From Hofstenia miamia (Eukaryota > Xenacoelomorpha > Acoela), in the NCBI GenBank assembly GCA_004352715.1, contig SCFE01000041.1:416748-480747 (forward strand): 64,000 nucleotides of DNA, in the 5' to 3' direction. The notes under the pieces were generated by a model. That model searched no databases. It worked only from the letters and a program-made list of their open reading frames with translations, and had not been told where the DNA came from. A program made the position numbers and the translations under genes. Of the stretch, positions 1 through 12,025 are shown one piece after another; position 1 is the first letter of the stretch; every line of letters begins with the position of its first letter.

Positions 1-790
1 ATCTAATTTACTGGATTTACTTTGCGTTTTTGTATCAGGTTATTTTACTTAATACAATGGAAAGCTAAACATTCGAGCTCTCGGGTATTCCAGATGGTGG
101 TTCACGGATCCAGTTAATGGGTGAAGTGTATAGCCGGTGCTTACCCGAGAGGCTCTTAGGTTAGGTGTAGGAATAGGGGCTTTTACTCGTATTAGCTTTC
201 CTATCGTTCGTTGTTCATATTACAACTATTATTACATTATGTTATTACATCTGTTTACATCAAGGAAATTATGGAATCACAAGATCTCTTTGCATTATCT
301 TGGATGTTGTTTATTACGTATAATTTCTAGTAGACTGACAGACTATCAATTAATCCCTTTTGCTGTGACCGTATTGATTGTTCACATGTATTCCAGGTCA
401 GCATGTATCTATTTATATGTAAGGTTATTATATGTACGAACTCATAACAAGCTACTGCATCACGGTTGCGAGATTCCTTTATTAGACAAACTCATTGATA
501 ACAAGAACAATCAATACATTAAATTAGTAAGGTATCACACATTATCACCATTGTATTCATGCACACTATTCCATTACACTGAGTCATCTAAGTTGTGGTT
601 GGTGTCTCTATCAATGTGCCAGTATCGTATGGAAATACTCGTTATAGCGTAATTCTTCAATTCCTCTTTTGTGCTTTGTTGCAGGTCAGGTAAGCGCACC
701 CTGTACTTTGTACCCTCTGTCTCGTGTCTTGGATCTAAAATATCAGTCGTTAGTTTTGTATCAATATCAGTTGATCAGATAATAATATAA
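1..790 (+). repeat. Ty1/copia-like LTR, copy A (5' end outside window)
   Basis: This stretch aligns along its length with 2727-3500 (shared blocks such as TTTACTGGATTTACTT, AGCTTTCCTATC and TTGATTGTTCACATGTAT), and its first 70 bases also match 4510-4575. The three copies flank two blocks with retroelement coding remains, so they behave as LTRs. A 171-codon open frame at 137-652 lies inside and is judged non-coding. Copy A keeps many CpG sites that copy B has lost. The LTR 3' boundary is not sharp, because similarity continues into the leader. Confidence 0.6.
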
Positions 791-916
791 TTATTTAACG
801 GCTAAACAAAAGAACAGAAAGAAGAGAGATGGAGAATGGAGTCTGTCACCTACCGTACTCTTAGAGGAGGAAATAATTGTTATAGCAGCTCCTAAATTAG
901 TCTAATAATTAGCAGT

Positions 917-2110
917 ATGAAGGTTGGCGAGATTCTACATGGCGACCTTGGTGATGGTCATGCCAAAAAGGCTACAATTCAAGTTGTGCTTCTTGTGATT
1001 ATTGGTGGACAATATAGATATAATAATGTGCATCTATTGATTTCCAAATCATCACTAAGGCAAATGAAAGCACTAATCAATATTGACAAAGATCAAATTT
1101 TGATTGATAGAAATCATAACTGAAACAGGTCACTATGCACTTCATTTATGTACATGGAGGTGACTTTCATTATGTAAGAGAGATAAACTCAGATTTTTAT
1201 ATTCAATCAAAAATGTAACACTTTCAAAGTCACAAATTAATAAGTTACACATTCAGTTTGTTCACCAAAGTGCAGAGAAAATTTTGAAATTTCTTCAGTC
1301 AATTGGTTTAGATGTTGACAAACCTGTATTAGAGAGAATAAATTTCAACTGTTCTATATGTCTGCAAACAAAAAATGCTAAACTATGTCCTGTGTCACTT
1401 TACCCCTAGATCAGGATTTCAATTGAATTTTGGGAATAGACTTGGTGTGGTTGGATTTGAGATTTGCAAAGCATAATGGGTATTATGTTCTACATATTAC
1501 TGACCTATTTTCCAGGTTTAGTGTATGTGTTGCATTTCCAGACAAATCATCAAAGTCTGTTGAAACTGCATTTCTTTTCAATTGGGTTATGATGTTTGGC
1601 AGTGGAGATCAATTACTTAGTGATAATAGTGGTGAGTTTATATCTGAAAGCTTTGTTAACTTTTGTGAGAAACTCAATATTGAATTTAATATGAAAGAAC
1701 CTTATTCACCTCTTTCTAATTATGTAGCTGTTTAAAGAAACTGTTGTTGAAGAAATAATGGTAGAACCTTCTTCAAGAATTCAAGATGTTCTTAAAGCTT
1801 CTGTATTTGCACAGAACTGCATGCCAAATTGTGAAGGATATTCACCATTTCAGTTGATTTTTGGCCAAAATCCTTGTATCAATTCAGTTATTACAGATGA
1901 TTACCTCACTATTGAAGACTTCACTCTTAGAAAGCTGCATCTCATCATATAAACCTGCTACATTTAGCTCATGAGACTGTTAATCAAGCTGAATATTTAT
2001 GAAAGCTTCACAGAACTTTCTGCTGTAAAACATGAAATAGGAGATAAAATAATCTTCTTATCCAGAGATGGGAAATTTTGGTATGGACTTGGTTATGTAA
2101 CTGCAGTGTA
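917..2110 (+). pseudogene. Ty1/copia-like internal region A: pre-integrase zinc finger and integrase, decayed
   Basis: Broken frames encode the middle of a copia-type polyprotein. Around 1238-1395 there is an H..H..C..C pre-integrase finger (HIQFVHQSAEKILKFL, then CSICLQTK). From 1427 a frame carries an integrase core with the first Asp in GIDLVWLD and the second in LSDNSGEF, then SPLSN. The catalytic Glu expected just after SPLSN is missing and a stop follows at about 1734. The frame resumes at 1758 with the GYSPFQLIFGQNP motif typical of integrase. Near 2040 GDKIIFLSRDGKFWYGLG resembles the C-terminal integrase domain. Stops and shifts rule out function. Reverse transcriptase is not present in this unit. 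Confidence 0.75.
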
Positions 2111-2649
2111 ATCCAGTAAAGGTTAAATGTGGTTGATGTTATATTTGATGTCAACTTAATTCCATTTTAAAGGTTATAGCTGGAAGTTTTTTCTCCTTTT
2201 CTAACTAACAAAATAGTTTGGGCCAAAAAGCATTAATTACTGGTTCATACTGCATTGATGGCAGTATTTTTTCTAAGTTGTAATTGAGAGTTCCTTACTT
2301 GATTCACATCCCATCAAAAATGATAGCATTAGTGATGAAAATTCATCAGTGGATGACAAGGGTTCTTGTAACATAATCAACATATAATCATGTGTGGTCA
2401 AGATAAGAGAAGAAGTGGAAAGAAAATAAGACTTCAGTAAAATAATTATTAAATGTAAACACATGATTATTATTAATTATATTATTTGAAAAATCATAAA
2501 AGCAGTATCTTTACATTAATTTACTTGGCAGTACTTTTGGCAAATGGAAAAAGACTGAAATGCAAATGCTAATTAATGCTGATGTGCATAAAACAGCAGA
2601 CAAAGAAATTAGAGGGAAAATTAGTAAATACACAACAATATTGATTAGA

Positions 2650-3540
2650 CAGGTACTAGCCAAGTGTTTGATTGTTTATTATTACTAAGTATAAAAAGAG
2701 TGCAGTTGATTTATTTGGTGATGAACAAAATTTACTGGATTTACTTCTTTGTCTTTGTCAGTTTATTTTATTAAATTAAATGCAAAGCTAAACTGTAGAA
2801 GCACTAGAGTAATCCTGACAGTGGTCCCCAACTGCAATTAAAGGAAGTCTGGAATTGCAAGCACATACAGCCTTTCAAAAGTGTGGTGCAGCTTGTAGTT
2901 GTTGTTTACGTGATGTGCTTTTAGATTAGGTGTAAGAATTGGGAGTTTTATTTGTTATAGCTTTCCTATCATTCATTGCTAAACAATTATTATTATTATT
3001 ATGATTGTTAGGTTAACCCTCATGATGAAGGCAATCCTTATTAGATCTCATTTTTCTGTGTTATTATATCAATTGCCTTTTAGTAAATTCTCAGCATTGG
3101 ACTAAGTTACAACATTTATTTATTTCTGACCACATTGATTGTTCACATGTATCAAGGGCTTACATGTACATTTATATCTTTAGGGTTATTATATGTAGGG
3201 AAATATAATAAGCTGAAGCACCATGTTTGCATTACTGCCTTCTTATATTTTAACCACAATAATAACAAGAACAATCAATCCACTAAATTGTTAACAAATT
3301 AATTACACACATTCACTGAGATAACATTTCCATGCACTGAGTCTACTATTGGTAATTCCTTCGATGTCATCTGAGTGAAGCTGGATTAATTTGCAAAGAC
3401 CAACTATCCTCTAATGCATTGCTTCAGGTTGGGTTGATACCCATTGCACCATCTATCACTCTCAATCTAAATGAACAGTAGTTATCTGAGGCATTAAGTG
3501 TAGATAATGCTATATTAATTAAGTTAAACAGTTAACTATT
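2650..3540 (+). repeat. Ty1/copia-like LTR, copy B
   Basis: Second LTR copy, diverged from copy A by substitutions and small indels. A TATA box candidate (TATAAAA, 2690-2696) lies before the conserved TTTACTGGATTTACTT block. The start is inferred from similarity to 4430-4500 (AGGTACT followed by ATTGTTTAT- or ATGATTGAA-like sequence). Similarity to copy A continues downstream into the leader (GGAGTCTGTCA, then GGCAAGATTCTACAT at 3640-3654), so a second internal region follows directly. CpG sites of copy A are mostly TpG or CpA here. Confidence 0.6.
2690..2696 (+). promoter_or_regulatory. Candidate LTR TATA box
   Basis: TATAAAA upstream of the best conserved LTR block. At the equivalent place in copy C there is TATAAAT at about 4470. 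This is the usual position for an LTR promoter, but no transcription evidence is available. Confidence 0.3.
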
Positions 3541-3599
3541 ACACACAGAGAGAGAGGTGTTGGAGTCTGTCATACATTGAATAGTAAATAAACAGGAAT

Positions 3600-4250
3600 T
3601 ATGTTGAGCAAAAGCCTGATTTAAGTTAAATTTGATGTTGGCAAGATTCTACATTCTCTCAATGCTTATGGTGTTGATGAAAATTCCAACAACAATCATA
3701 TAGAAGGAGATTATGCCCAACAACAATTTCCTGTCTGAGATCATTACATTCCTCTTTGTTTTGGAGAACAATATGTACACTATGCTGATGATGTCTTTGA
3801 TCCTGCTAAGCTGAATGAGTTGAATAATGGGAAACTGAATGTGGTTTAGAAAGAAGTATCAAATGCTCCAGTAAAAAATATTTATCTACTTAGTACATGT
3901 TAGGTTTTCTCAATGAAAGAAATGCTGGGTGCTGAGAGGCAACCTAATGCTCATCTTGTTGTTTGAGGATATCAAGATAAAGAAGTTCCTAAATATTTCT
4001 CTCCAACATGTTCTAGGCCAGCTGCTCAGACCTTATATTGACTTTCATCTTCTGGTTGGCATGTTTATGTTCTTGATGTTAAGACAGCCTTCCTTCAAAG
4101 CAAGGAACTTGACAATTCTGTTTATATTCAACCACTAAGTGATGCTGATTGTTCCCATAACATGGTATGGTGTTTGTGAACTAGAGTATATGGGCTTCCT
4201 GATACTTCAAATCTGTGGTACAAAACAGCTACTGAATGTAGCATAATCCC
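3600..4250 (+). pseudogene. Ty1/copia-like internal region B: reverse transcriptase fragment
   Basis: After a second leader (3600-3700), frames between about 3900 and 4230 show a copia-type reverse transcriptase: YFSPTCSRPAA, then WHVYVLDVKTAFLQSKEL (the first catalytic Asp motif, VDVKxAFLxG-like), VYIQPLSDADC, and VYGLPDTSNLWYK (the VYGLxxxxxxWY motif). In-frame stops occur at about 3965, 4040 and 4180. The YVDD box and RNase H are not seen before the next LTR fragment, so this unit is deleted as well as mutated. Together with region A it covers complementary parts of one family. Confidence 0.75.
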
Positions 4251-4429
4251 ATTAATTAATTAAATCAAGAAGATAAAAATATCAAGGAGGTAAATAAAAT
4301 AATTAATAAGATATGCTAATAATTTTTTATTAATTGTACAGAAAAATACATGTTGCTTATTGATTTAGTTTACACTGAAGCAATATGCAGACAATCTAGG
4401 TGGTTTAAGGAAAATTGAAGCATGAGAGG

Positions 4430-4620
4430 TACTTGTTCTATGATTGAACATGTTTGTAAAAAATTTTGTATAAATAGTTACTAAAACAAGGATTTGGTTG
4501 ATTAAATAAATTCTTCAGAATTGAACTTATCTTTTATTGGTTTGCTTCATTAAATTAAATGTCAAGCTAAGTATCTTGTGCAAAGTAGCAGTCAGGATAC
4601 CATGGCAAGAAAGATTAGGT
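4430..4620 (+). repeat. Ty1/copia-like LTR, copy C fragment
   Basis: Third LTR match: AGGTACTTGTTCTATGATTG at 4429, a TATAAAT motif, then ATCTTTTATTGG and CATTAAATTAAATGTCAAGC aligned with 2760-2790 of copy B. Similarity fades after about 4610. It closes the second internal region and makes the array LTR-internal-LTR-internal-LTR. Confidence 0.5.
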
Positions 4621-5044
4621 TTGAGGCCATGTTGAGCTGAGTCCAAATAACTTGATTGCAGTGTGTGTCACTTAAACAGTAATGGTTGATATTAGTTCTA
4701 ATGTTAGTTAGATAAATATGTTTAAAGCTATGGAAAATATTGTGCTAATTAACAAATTAATAGATTTGTTGGGCTAAAAATTGCCAGGAGGATGATTCTG
4801 CATTGAAATGTGACAGGATGCAAGAATCCTAACATTGAGGAATGTCTAACAATAGTAATATATCAACAAAAATTTAATAAAGATGATTAAGCAGTAAATG
4901 AAATTAAACTGTGGTGCCATAAAGTTAATTTCAAAGCAAACAGAAATGAGGAAAAAATTAAAGACTGGAAAAAAATTTTTTGGAAACCAAAATCAGAACC
5001 TAAATTCATAGACATTAAGAAAGACTGCTACAGCAGATATAAGA
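4620..5044. other. No gene recognised
   Basis: AT-rich, CpG-free sequence between the copia array and the gypsy-like gag. It may hold leader or LTR of the latter, but no second matching copy was found. Confidence 0.5.
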
Positions 5045-5404
5045 ATGCCAAATAGTAAAAACAGAAAAGCTAGTGCCAAGAAAGCACAAAAAACCTCCTC
5101 ATCAACCCCCAAAGCCTCAACCACTAGTCAATCAATAGCAAGTCAGACCCCCACTATTGATGTTGAACTTCAAACAATTCAGATGTCATCAGAACTGAGC
5201 TCCAGTGAAATAGTTGAAATTTTGAAGAAAATCTATGAAAATGAAATGATACTAAAAAACAAAGTAAAAGAAATTACTGAAAAATTAAAAAAAAATGGAA
5301 AATTAAAGAAAATTATTAATAAAAGAAATCAAATCATACATCAGTTCAAGACTGGAAGAACAAAGAAATCTATTCCAACAGTATGTGGAAAGATTAACAA
5401 ATAA
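5045..5404 (+). pseudogene. Ty3/gypsy-like Gag N-terminal region
   Basis: A 119-codon frame begins with a basic Lys/Ala/Ser/Thr-rich stretch (residues 1-45), followed by a Glu/Lys-rich coiled-coil-like segment (about 55-110). Downstream, broken frames continue to a zinc knuckle, protease and reverse transcriptase in the normal gag-pol order, which is the reason for the assignment; the frame alone is not diagnostic. Many A-rich codons and no CpG. The element is non-functional. Confidence 0.5.
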
Positions 5405-6540
5405 ATTACCAGAAGCTAATAAGAGAATAATTGAACAAAACAAAAAATGGGAGATAATTTATTGAGAACTAGAAGCAAAAACAAGCAGTTACTGAGCATG
5501 AACCAAACACAAATGATGGAAATAGAACACTTGAAGAAACAATTAAGATTAATAAAATTAAACAATATCAAGAACCAAGAAATAAATGGGTTCATCAAGT
5601 ATATATATAGAAGAACCCAGAAATAGAAATTGGGGCATCAGCAAGAAACCAAAACAGAGGAAATGAGAAACAACTTGATTATGAAATTAAAGAAGAAGAG
5701 AAAGAGAAAAACAAAATTATAGAAGAAATCACAGTAATAGTAACAAAGAAGATCAAAGAAGATACAAAACAGGATAGAGAGATAAAACTAAAATTTGAAA
5801 AGTCTATGCTAAGCAAAAGTAATAATGAAGAAACAACACCATGCAAAGCACCACTACCAAAATGCAGTGGCAAAATTAACAGTTATTCACCAACATTTGA
5901 AGAATGGCTATAAATATTCAAGCTAATAATGAAAGAATTGCAATTTACAAAAAAGGAATTTTATTGAGTATTATGAGAACAAAGTTCTAAAAACCAGTAT
6001 AGGTTAATACTTAAAGAAATAATGATGAAAAAATTTGATGATATTACAAACTATATATCACAAGTGGAATGATTATTAATATTGAGTTCAAGAGGGAAAA
6101 ATTTTCTCACATTTTGAAGGGATTGCCTGAAAATGCACAACCTCAATTTGAAATTAAATGTGATATCAATGATAAATTAGAAAAAATGATCTGAAAAGCA
6201 GTAGATATCCAAGCAACACTGGAAAATAACTCAAGGATATGCAAAATGTTACATGGAACAATCATTCAACATCATAGAAATCAAATGGCATGATGAGTAA
6301 GCAAAAGCAAAATCTGAGTGAAAAGAAAAATGAAAACATAATAGTGGTAAAAACCAAAATTGGAAAAATGAAAAGAATAAAAGAATGAGACATAAAATGT
6401 TACAGTTGTGGTGAAAAAGTTTATCAAAATCCTGTTTGTAAAAAACAAATAAACATTATGAAGAATGAAGATGCATATTATGAAGATAAAGACACAATTA
6501 AATCAGATTATAAAACATCACAAGAACAATAATTGGAAGA
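5405..6540 (+). pseudogene. Gypsy-like Gag remainder with zinc knuckle
   Basis: No frame stays open, but gag-like Lys/Glu/Asn-rich segments continue. At 6398-6439 the frame reads CYSCGEKVYQNPVC. This is the spacing of a retroelement nucleocapsid knuckle (C-x2-C-x4-H-x4-C) with Tyr in place of the His, consistent with a single C-to-T change. It lies just upstream of the protease remains. Confidence 0.55.
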
Positions 6541-7066
6541 AGGCTTGGAAAACTAGAAAGAGCAATGTCTCAGGAAATCTGAGCACCAGCAATGATTATG
6601 ACTGATCTGAAAAACTTTAACACAATCACATTTGTGATAAATGAAGTGATGACAAAAGCAACATCAATTATGACTGATGAATGTGCAACCAAATTAGGAT
6701 TTCAAAGAGTTGAATTAGAAAGTTCAAAGACTACATTAATTAATGTGTTAGTTGCCCATAGACACCAAAGGCACTATAGAGGACATGAAAATGTGAATAG
6801 CAAATACAAATTTTGAACAGTCATTTAAAATTGTAGATACAGAATAGAATATGTTACTGTATTAAGTAATATTGGGAGATGACATTCTAATGAAAAACAA
6901 ATGCATAATTCATTATGGCAACAGAACAATTAAAGTTCAAGAAGAAAAAATAGAAATAGAAGAAAAAGAAGGAAAAAAGAAAAACATACAATTTGAACTT
7001 AAAGAGAATATAAAGTTACAACCATGCCAGTGGAAAATGGACACAATAAAAACCAAGGAAATATAA
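6541..7066 (+). pseudogene. Gypsy-like aspartic protease remnant
   Basis: Frames 6592-6816 and 6872-7066 fall where pol protease is expected. The second begins at 6869 with ILGDDILMKNKCIIHYGNRT, matching the C-terminal ILGxDFLxxxxAxIDY-type motif of Ty3/gypsy proteases. The catalytic DTGA-type triad is not recognisable upstream. The frames are separated by stops. Confidence 0.55.
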
Positions 7067-8120
7067 CAACTGATATAGTGTTATATGAACAAAAAGCCTA
7101 AATTCCAAAAAAGTTTCAATGCCATCACGCATTTCTACAGTAAAAAATGGAAAGAGGAAGATACCAATATTAAATGCAACTAACAACAATCTCAATATTA
7201 AAAGAACAAATGTGAAAATATATAGAAAGTATATAAAATTTAACATAAGAGTAATATGGAAAGCACTAGAAGAAGACAATGGAGTGAGTAATTTGCAATG
7301 TTGAGTAGAGAATGACTAGATGAAAATGGAAAGTAATCCCAAAAAAATTCAACTAAAATACAGGTGGATGAACACCACTGCGGAGGAATCAAGTAATTCC
7401 TAAAACAGATTAAAAGGTATGGGCATAAAAGCAGAAAAAGCAAAAGAAGATAAAATTCTGAAAATTAAAGAGGAGGAATACCAACACTTAAAAACAGAAA
7501 TGGAAGAGTTAAAGTCAATATTGGAAAAACATAAAAGAATATTTATCTGTGAAGAAATAAGTGTTGGAAAAGCAATTTTAAAAAACACACACGATAATTA
7601 ATACAATAGACAAATTGATATAATTTCCAGTAAAATGAGTCCCTGAGAAATTGAAAGATGAATATAACAAAATATTAAATGAACTGATTGACAACAAAAT
7701 TTTAAGACCAAGTGAAAGCCCCTATGCTGCTCTCACTGTGTTTGTAAAATAGGTTCAAAATATAGGTTATGCATAGACTTCAGAAAATAAATGAAGTAAT
7801 TGAGAAAGACTCATACCCATTACCATGAATTGAAGACATTTGATACAAAGTCAGTAAACATAATTACTTTATATCAATCAATTTATGAAAGTCTTATTGG
7901 GAGTACAAATGGAGCTGAAAGACATAGAGAAAACTGCATTTATGACACTGTATGGACTATAAAAATGGATATATATATATATATATATATATAGCTTTTG
8001 GTTTATGTGCTGAAGAATAAAAACACAAAATTTAATATGGTATTAATGCATACACTGATTATATAATAATATGGCATCAGTATGAAATCAGCTAACTATT
8101 CTACTATCCTAGCTTATTGA
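7067..8120 (+). pseudogene. Gypsy-like reverse transcriptase remnant, split by (TA)n
   Basis: A linker frame (7419-7601) carries ELKSILEKHKRIF. Further on are KILRPSESPYAALTVFVK, KYRLCIDFRK and EKDSYPLP (about 7685-7830), the standard order of gypsy reverse transcriptase fingers. EKTAFMTLYGL precedes a (TA)n tract (7968-7993), and FGLC (about 7996) follows it, as in the palm motif before the active site. At about 8050 AYTDYIII sits where YxDD is expected, with the second Asp lost. Multiple stops and shifts. Confidence 0.7.
7968..7993. repeat. (TA)n microsatellite inside reverse transcriptase remnant
   Basis: Pure TA run of about 26 bp placed between two conserved reverse transcriptase motifs of the gypsy remnant. 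Confidence 0.9.
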
Positions 8121-9540
8121 GAGCTTCAAGTTGATGCATGGATATACCAATGCTACAAAATAATTAACTCCTCCAGCTGTTATACCCCATCCTAATATAA
8201 GTTAAAAGTAAAGCAGGAGATTGTTTTGGGGAAGAGTGGGCAACCTTGGCTGACCTGATACAGAAAGCCTCTAAGAAGAGTTGCATAAGAATAGAGCCCT
8301 AATTGATTAAGAATAAAGAAGCCCTAACTATTGGGTGCAAGTAGTGAACCTAAACTCAGTGCATTTCTCATCTTGTGCAATTTATATGAAGGGATTAATA
8401 ACAATTTTAATAATGAATGACAAGCAGTACAATGGCCCTAGCTATACACCTAAACTAAGTTAAAGGAAAACAAGCCCCAAGTCATACCACATCTGGGTGC
8501 CCTTTAACTACACAGTTGGAACATTAAAAATAAATAATTTTAATTTAAAAGATAAATCAAACTATAAAGTATAAACAAATTTGCTGAGAATAAACTGAAG
8601 AGAAATAAATGAACAATTCAAGGATATTTATACAAATGAAAACCAGTAATTGTAAACAAAACATACTGCATGAAAATATTGCTAAATAGCTTAAAGGTAC
8701 AAATCAATTATCTGCTAGAGTTTTACCATGCTGTTAAATTAGTAGAAATTCAAGCTAAAATATATAGCACCATAGTCATTATGTCAAAATTACAATTGAA
8801 ATAATTCTAAATAATAATATTGAAATTGAAATAATGAAAAATAAAGAACACTACAGCAATGAAAGTCTTTATCCCACATGCCCCCTACAGGCCTATAAAC
8901 TTTAGTCTTTAATTGCACTTTATCTGGTTAATTAAGAGATTGAGCATCCTTAACTAGAGTGATTTCAAGTGGATCATTCCAAGAGAAGATATCCAAATAC
9001 TGCATAAATCATGTAGCATAGCACAAACTTCCAATTTTGTGCTTACTTGTTCTGTGAATTAAAAAAAAATTGGGGTTCTCCATACAATTTGAAATAATGA
9101 TATAATTACAAAGGCTTTCCAATTTTCTAGTAAACAAATTGTAAAACTTTAGATATAATTGAAGGCCTTTAATGGCAATAAGTAAAGTCATTTGGCATTG
9201 ATATCAGATGCATAGGTATCTTCTTTGGTAATTGTTGTTTTTGGGTAGAAGAATTTGTAAAAGCTCAACAAATTGTAGTGGTTCTTAATTTCATCAAATA
9301 ATATGGAAATGTTATTTGTATCTATTTCCTCCATCATTATTTCTGGGTCTGAAATTTTAGCTCTCATTTTTGTAATTATTTTGATCCATTTGAAAATATC
9401 ATAATACTGTAGTGATTCTTGTATAATATTATACCAAATTAAATTGCCAATTCAAGAGAACAGTATGAGCATACATAGTTTGGTAATTTCAATATACTTG
9501 ACTTTTTGAATACAATTTTTCCAGATATGGGTTTGCCTTT
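8121..9540. other. No gene recognised
   Basis: CpG-free AT-rich sequence. No open frame with recognisable motifs on either strand. Probably old retroelement or LTR material. Confidence 0.5.
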
Positions 9541-10305
9541 TCAGAAAACATGTTCCAGAAGAACATGTCCATCACAGTACAAACAAGAGGCATCATTTTC
9601 TTTTATGAACTTAGATTTACTCTGCTTGTATTTATCAGAATTAATTGTTTGAATGAGATCACCAAGGTTGTTGACATATTGGTCTTGATTAGATAATGGG
9701 ATGTTAACATGCTGACTTTTTCTGTGTTTAGATCTGCATGATGGCTGTATGAAAATGGTATGAATTAAAGGTGACAGGATGCAGTAGTTGTTCTTGGTAG
9801 CAATACAATCTTCTAGAGAAATTATATTTGTGGGTGTAATATCCAGCCATGTCATCCCTATGGTTACAGGATAGTTCACTTGTCCATGAACTATGTGGTC
9901 CAATAGGGAATCTGAAGGTAAGTAATGGTGAAACATATTTACATTTTCTTCAGAGATTATAAGTTTAGATGAAGTACATTCCATGCTGAGTGCCAATTGT
10001 GCATGAGGCTTAAGTAAAGTAAGAATTTGATTTTTCATCCAAGATTCAGTAAATAACACTTTCATTAATGCTAAAGAGTCTGTTTCATTTATAGATGTGA
10101 ATTGATGTTAAGCAATAGTAGCATCTCTTGCTTCAGCAACTGTTAATCTTGTGAGAAAGTTGGTTAGATCATTTTTAATCCAGTTGAGTTTCTTTGGACT
10201 TATATCAATTCCAAGTTTTTCTAAGGTGTTTGTATCCACTTGCTGTTGATAACATGGTGTTAATGTTAACTCAGTTTTTGTTAGCATCAATTCTTGTGTT
10301 TGCAA
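9541..10305 (-). pseudogene. Unassigned decayed retroelement-like coding region (Gag-like?)
   Basis: Two adjoining minus-strand frames, 10305-10108 (65 codons) and 10065-9541 (174 codons), appear to be one coding region broken by a stop and shift near 10106. The composition is protein-like and not low-complexity. The end reads DASCLYCDGHVLLEHVF, a C-x2-C-x3-H arrangement like the start of zinc knuckles in some LTR-element Gag proteins. Gag of an LTR element such as BEL/Pao is a guess from position and the Cys/His motif; no family match is claimed. Confidence 0.35.
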
Positions 10306-10382
10306 TTGTTATAGATTACTTTTCTTACTTGATGATTTGATAGGTATTCACCCATCCTTTTTGTACTTTATAGTTGGGGATA

Positions 10383-10765
10383 TTATATTGTAGGAACATT
10401 CTGGAAAATTTTGATTGTGGTAGTTATACAGAATTTCACTTTTAATAACAAGTAGGCACAATGATGGTCTATCATAATAATTAGCTGTGAATGAGGTATT
10501 CTGTTATGCAGATGATTTGTAGAGAGGAGCAAATTCATAGGTAAATGGGACATATTTGATTTCACTTACAGCTAACCACATGAACTTCCTTACATTGTCT
10601 GAAACTATGTGAACATCCCAGTTTGTTGCTAATTAGCCTAATTGGTAGTGTTCCCAAAAGATTTTCACAATGTATTATTCTTCTGTAATACTTTTCAAAT
10701 GTTGTAGTAAGTTTTGTGTTTATCATTGGTGGTGACATTAACAGTGAAGTACTGTACAAAGCCAA
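10383..10765 (-). pseudogene. Unassigned minus-strand open-frame remains
   Basis: Frames 10765-10562 and 10565-10383 lie just upstream, in transcription order, of the region ending at 9541 and may be part of the same decayed element. No domain is recognised. Confidence 0.2.
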
Positions 10766-12025
10766 TTATTCAATTTAGCAGAGATAAGAATTATTGATAT
10801 TTAATGAAATTTGCTTTTTCTGAGCTGATCCCATTTGCTTTTGCTAAGGGGTAGTATTAGTGTGGCATTTTCCATAAGATAAATCAAAATAAGCCATAGG
10901 GCAGACCTGGCAGTGCAGTCTGGTACACATTTTTCTTTGTACAACATTGAGTGAAAGTCAGTATGATCAAACACTTCTATTGATCATTGAATAGTTGTTA
11001 GTAGGCATTCAACTGAATAATAATAAGTTTGTAAGGGAGATGATATCAAGATTACATGGCTGCATTATCAGTTGGTCTGTCTGCTAAATATTAACTTCAT
11101 TGATTGTGTTAGCTGACTGTGAGTAAGAAAAGCTGATGTTATTGTCAACAATTGTATTAGTGTAGAGTCACTTGGGGACTTGTGCCTATTTTTATTTATT
11201 TTCTGATTTTTAATTATTTATAATAATGTCAACATGATGTAAGCTATATCATTTCAAGCTTAGTTTGCGATCTTAATATAATGTCCCCTCAATATGGTGC
11301 TACATGTTTTTGTTGCTCAATTCAATTTGCAAGGGAAATGTGATCACATGATTTTCAGTTGTAAACAAAGACAGGTAATTATTTTTGAAACAATCTATAA
11401 GTATGAGCAATGATGTAGTTAATGTTCAATAGAGTTTATCTCACCTCAATTTCATTTATTTTCTTTCTTACTTTCTTTTTTCAATAAGTTAAGTTTGCAA
11501 TAATTATTGTGTAGGTTGTGCTGACAATTTGAGGTGTACTTCTTTAAGTACTGAATCAATTAGTAGCATTCAGACAGTAAGCAGCCCAAATTGTGGACCT
11601 TTTTGTTTGAATGCAACATGTACATGCACTGATAATTTATTACATTGTGATGATATTATAATGTTCGTAAACACAAATCACAAATGAATGGTAATTACAT
11701 GCTATTATTTTATGAGCTGAGAGATAAGAAAACAACTGAGCTGTTTATTTTGTGTTGAGTTAGATAATAAATTATAAGACAAATAGAGTAGTGTGGGTCA
11801 AGCAAGTTACAAACTTCTTTTTCCATGGATAGCACTTTGGCTAGAAGCCATACAAATTGGTCATCCTGGATGTTTTCTAAAAAGTTACTAGTTACATGGA
11901 TGAATTACCAATGTTTTTTATATATTAGATTTGCTAGAATCAGGGCTGTTACAATATGGTCACTTCTGCAACCTTCTGCTGTGACAATGAGTTCCCTAGT
12001 GCTGGTATAGTTCCCAGCCCCTGAT
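10766..12025. other. No gene recognised; possible LTR of the following gypsy-like element
   Basis: AT-rich and almost CpG-free (CpG only at 11268 and 11666). Its position directly before a gypsy-type leader sequence suggests that it includes the 5' LTR, but no 3' LTR partner was found. Confidence 0.3.

Noticed and set aside
137-652. 171-codon plus-strand open frame
   Set aside because: Lies inside a repeated LTR, has no recognised motif, and the homologous part of copy B (2860-3400) is not open.
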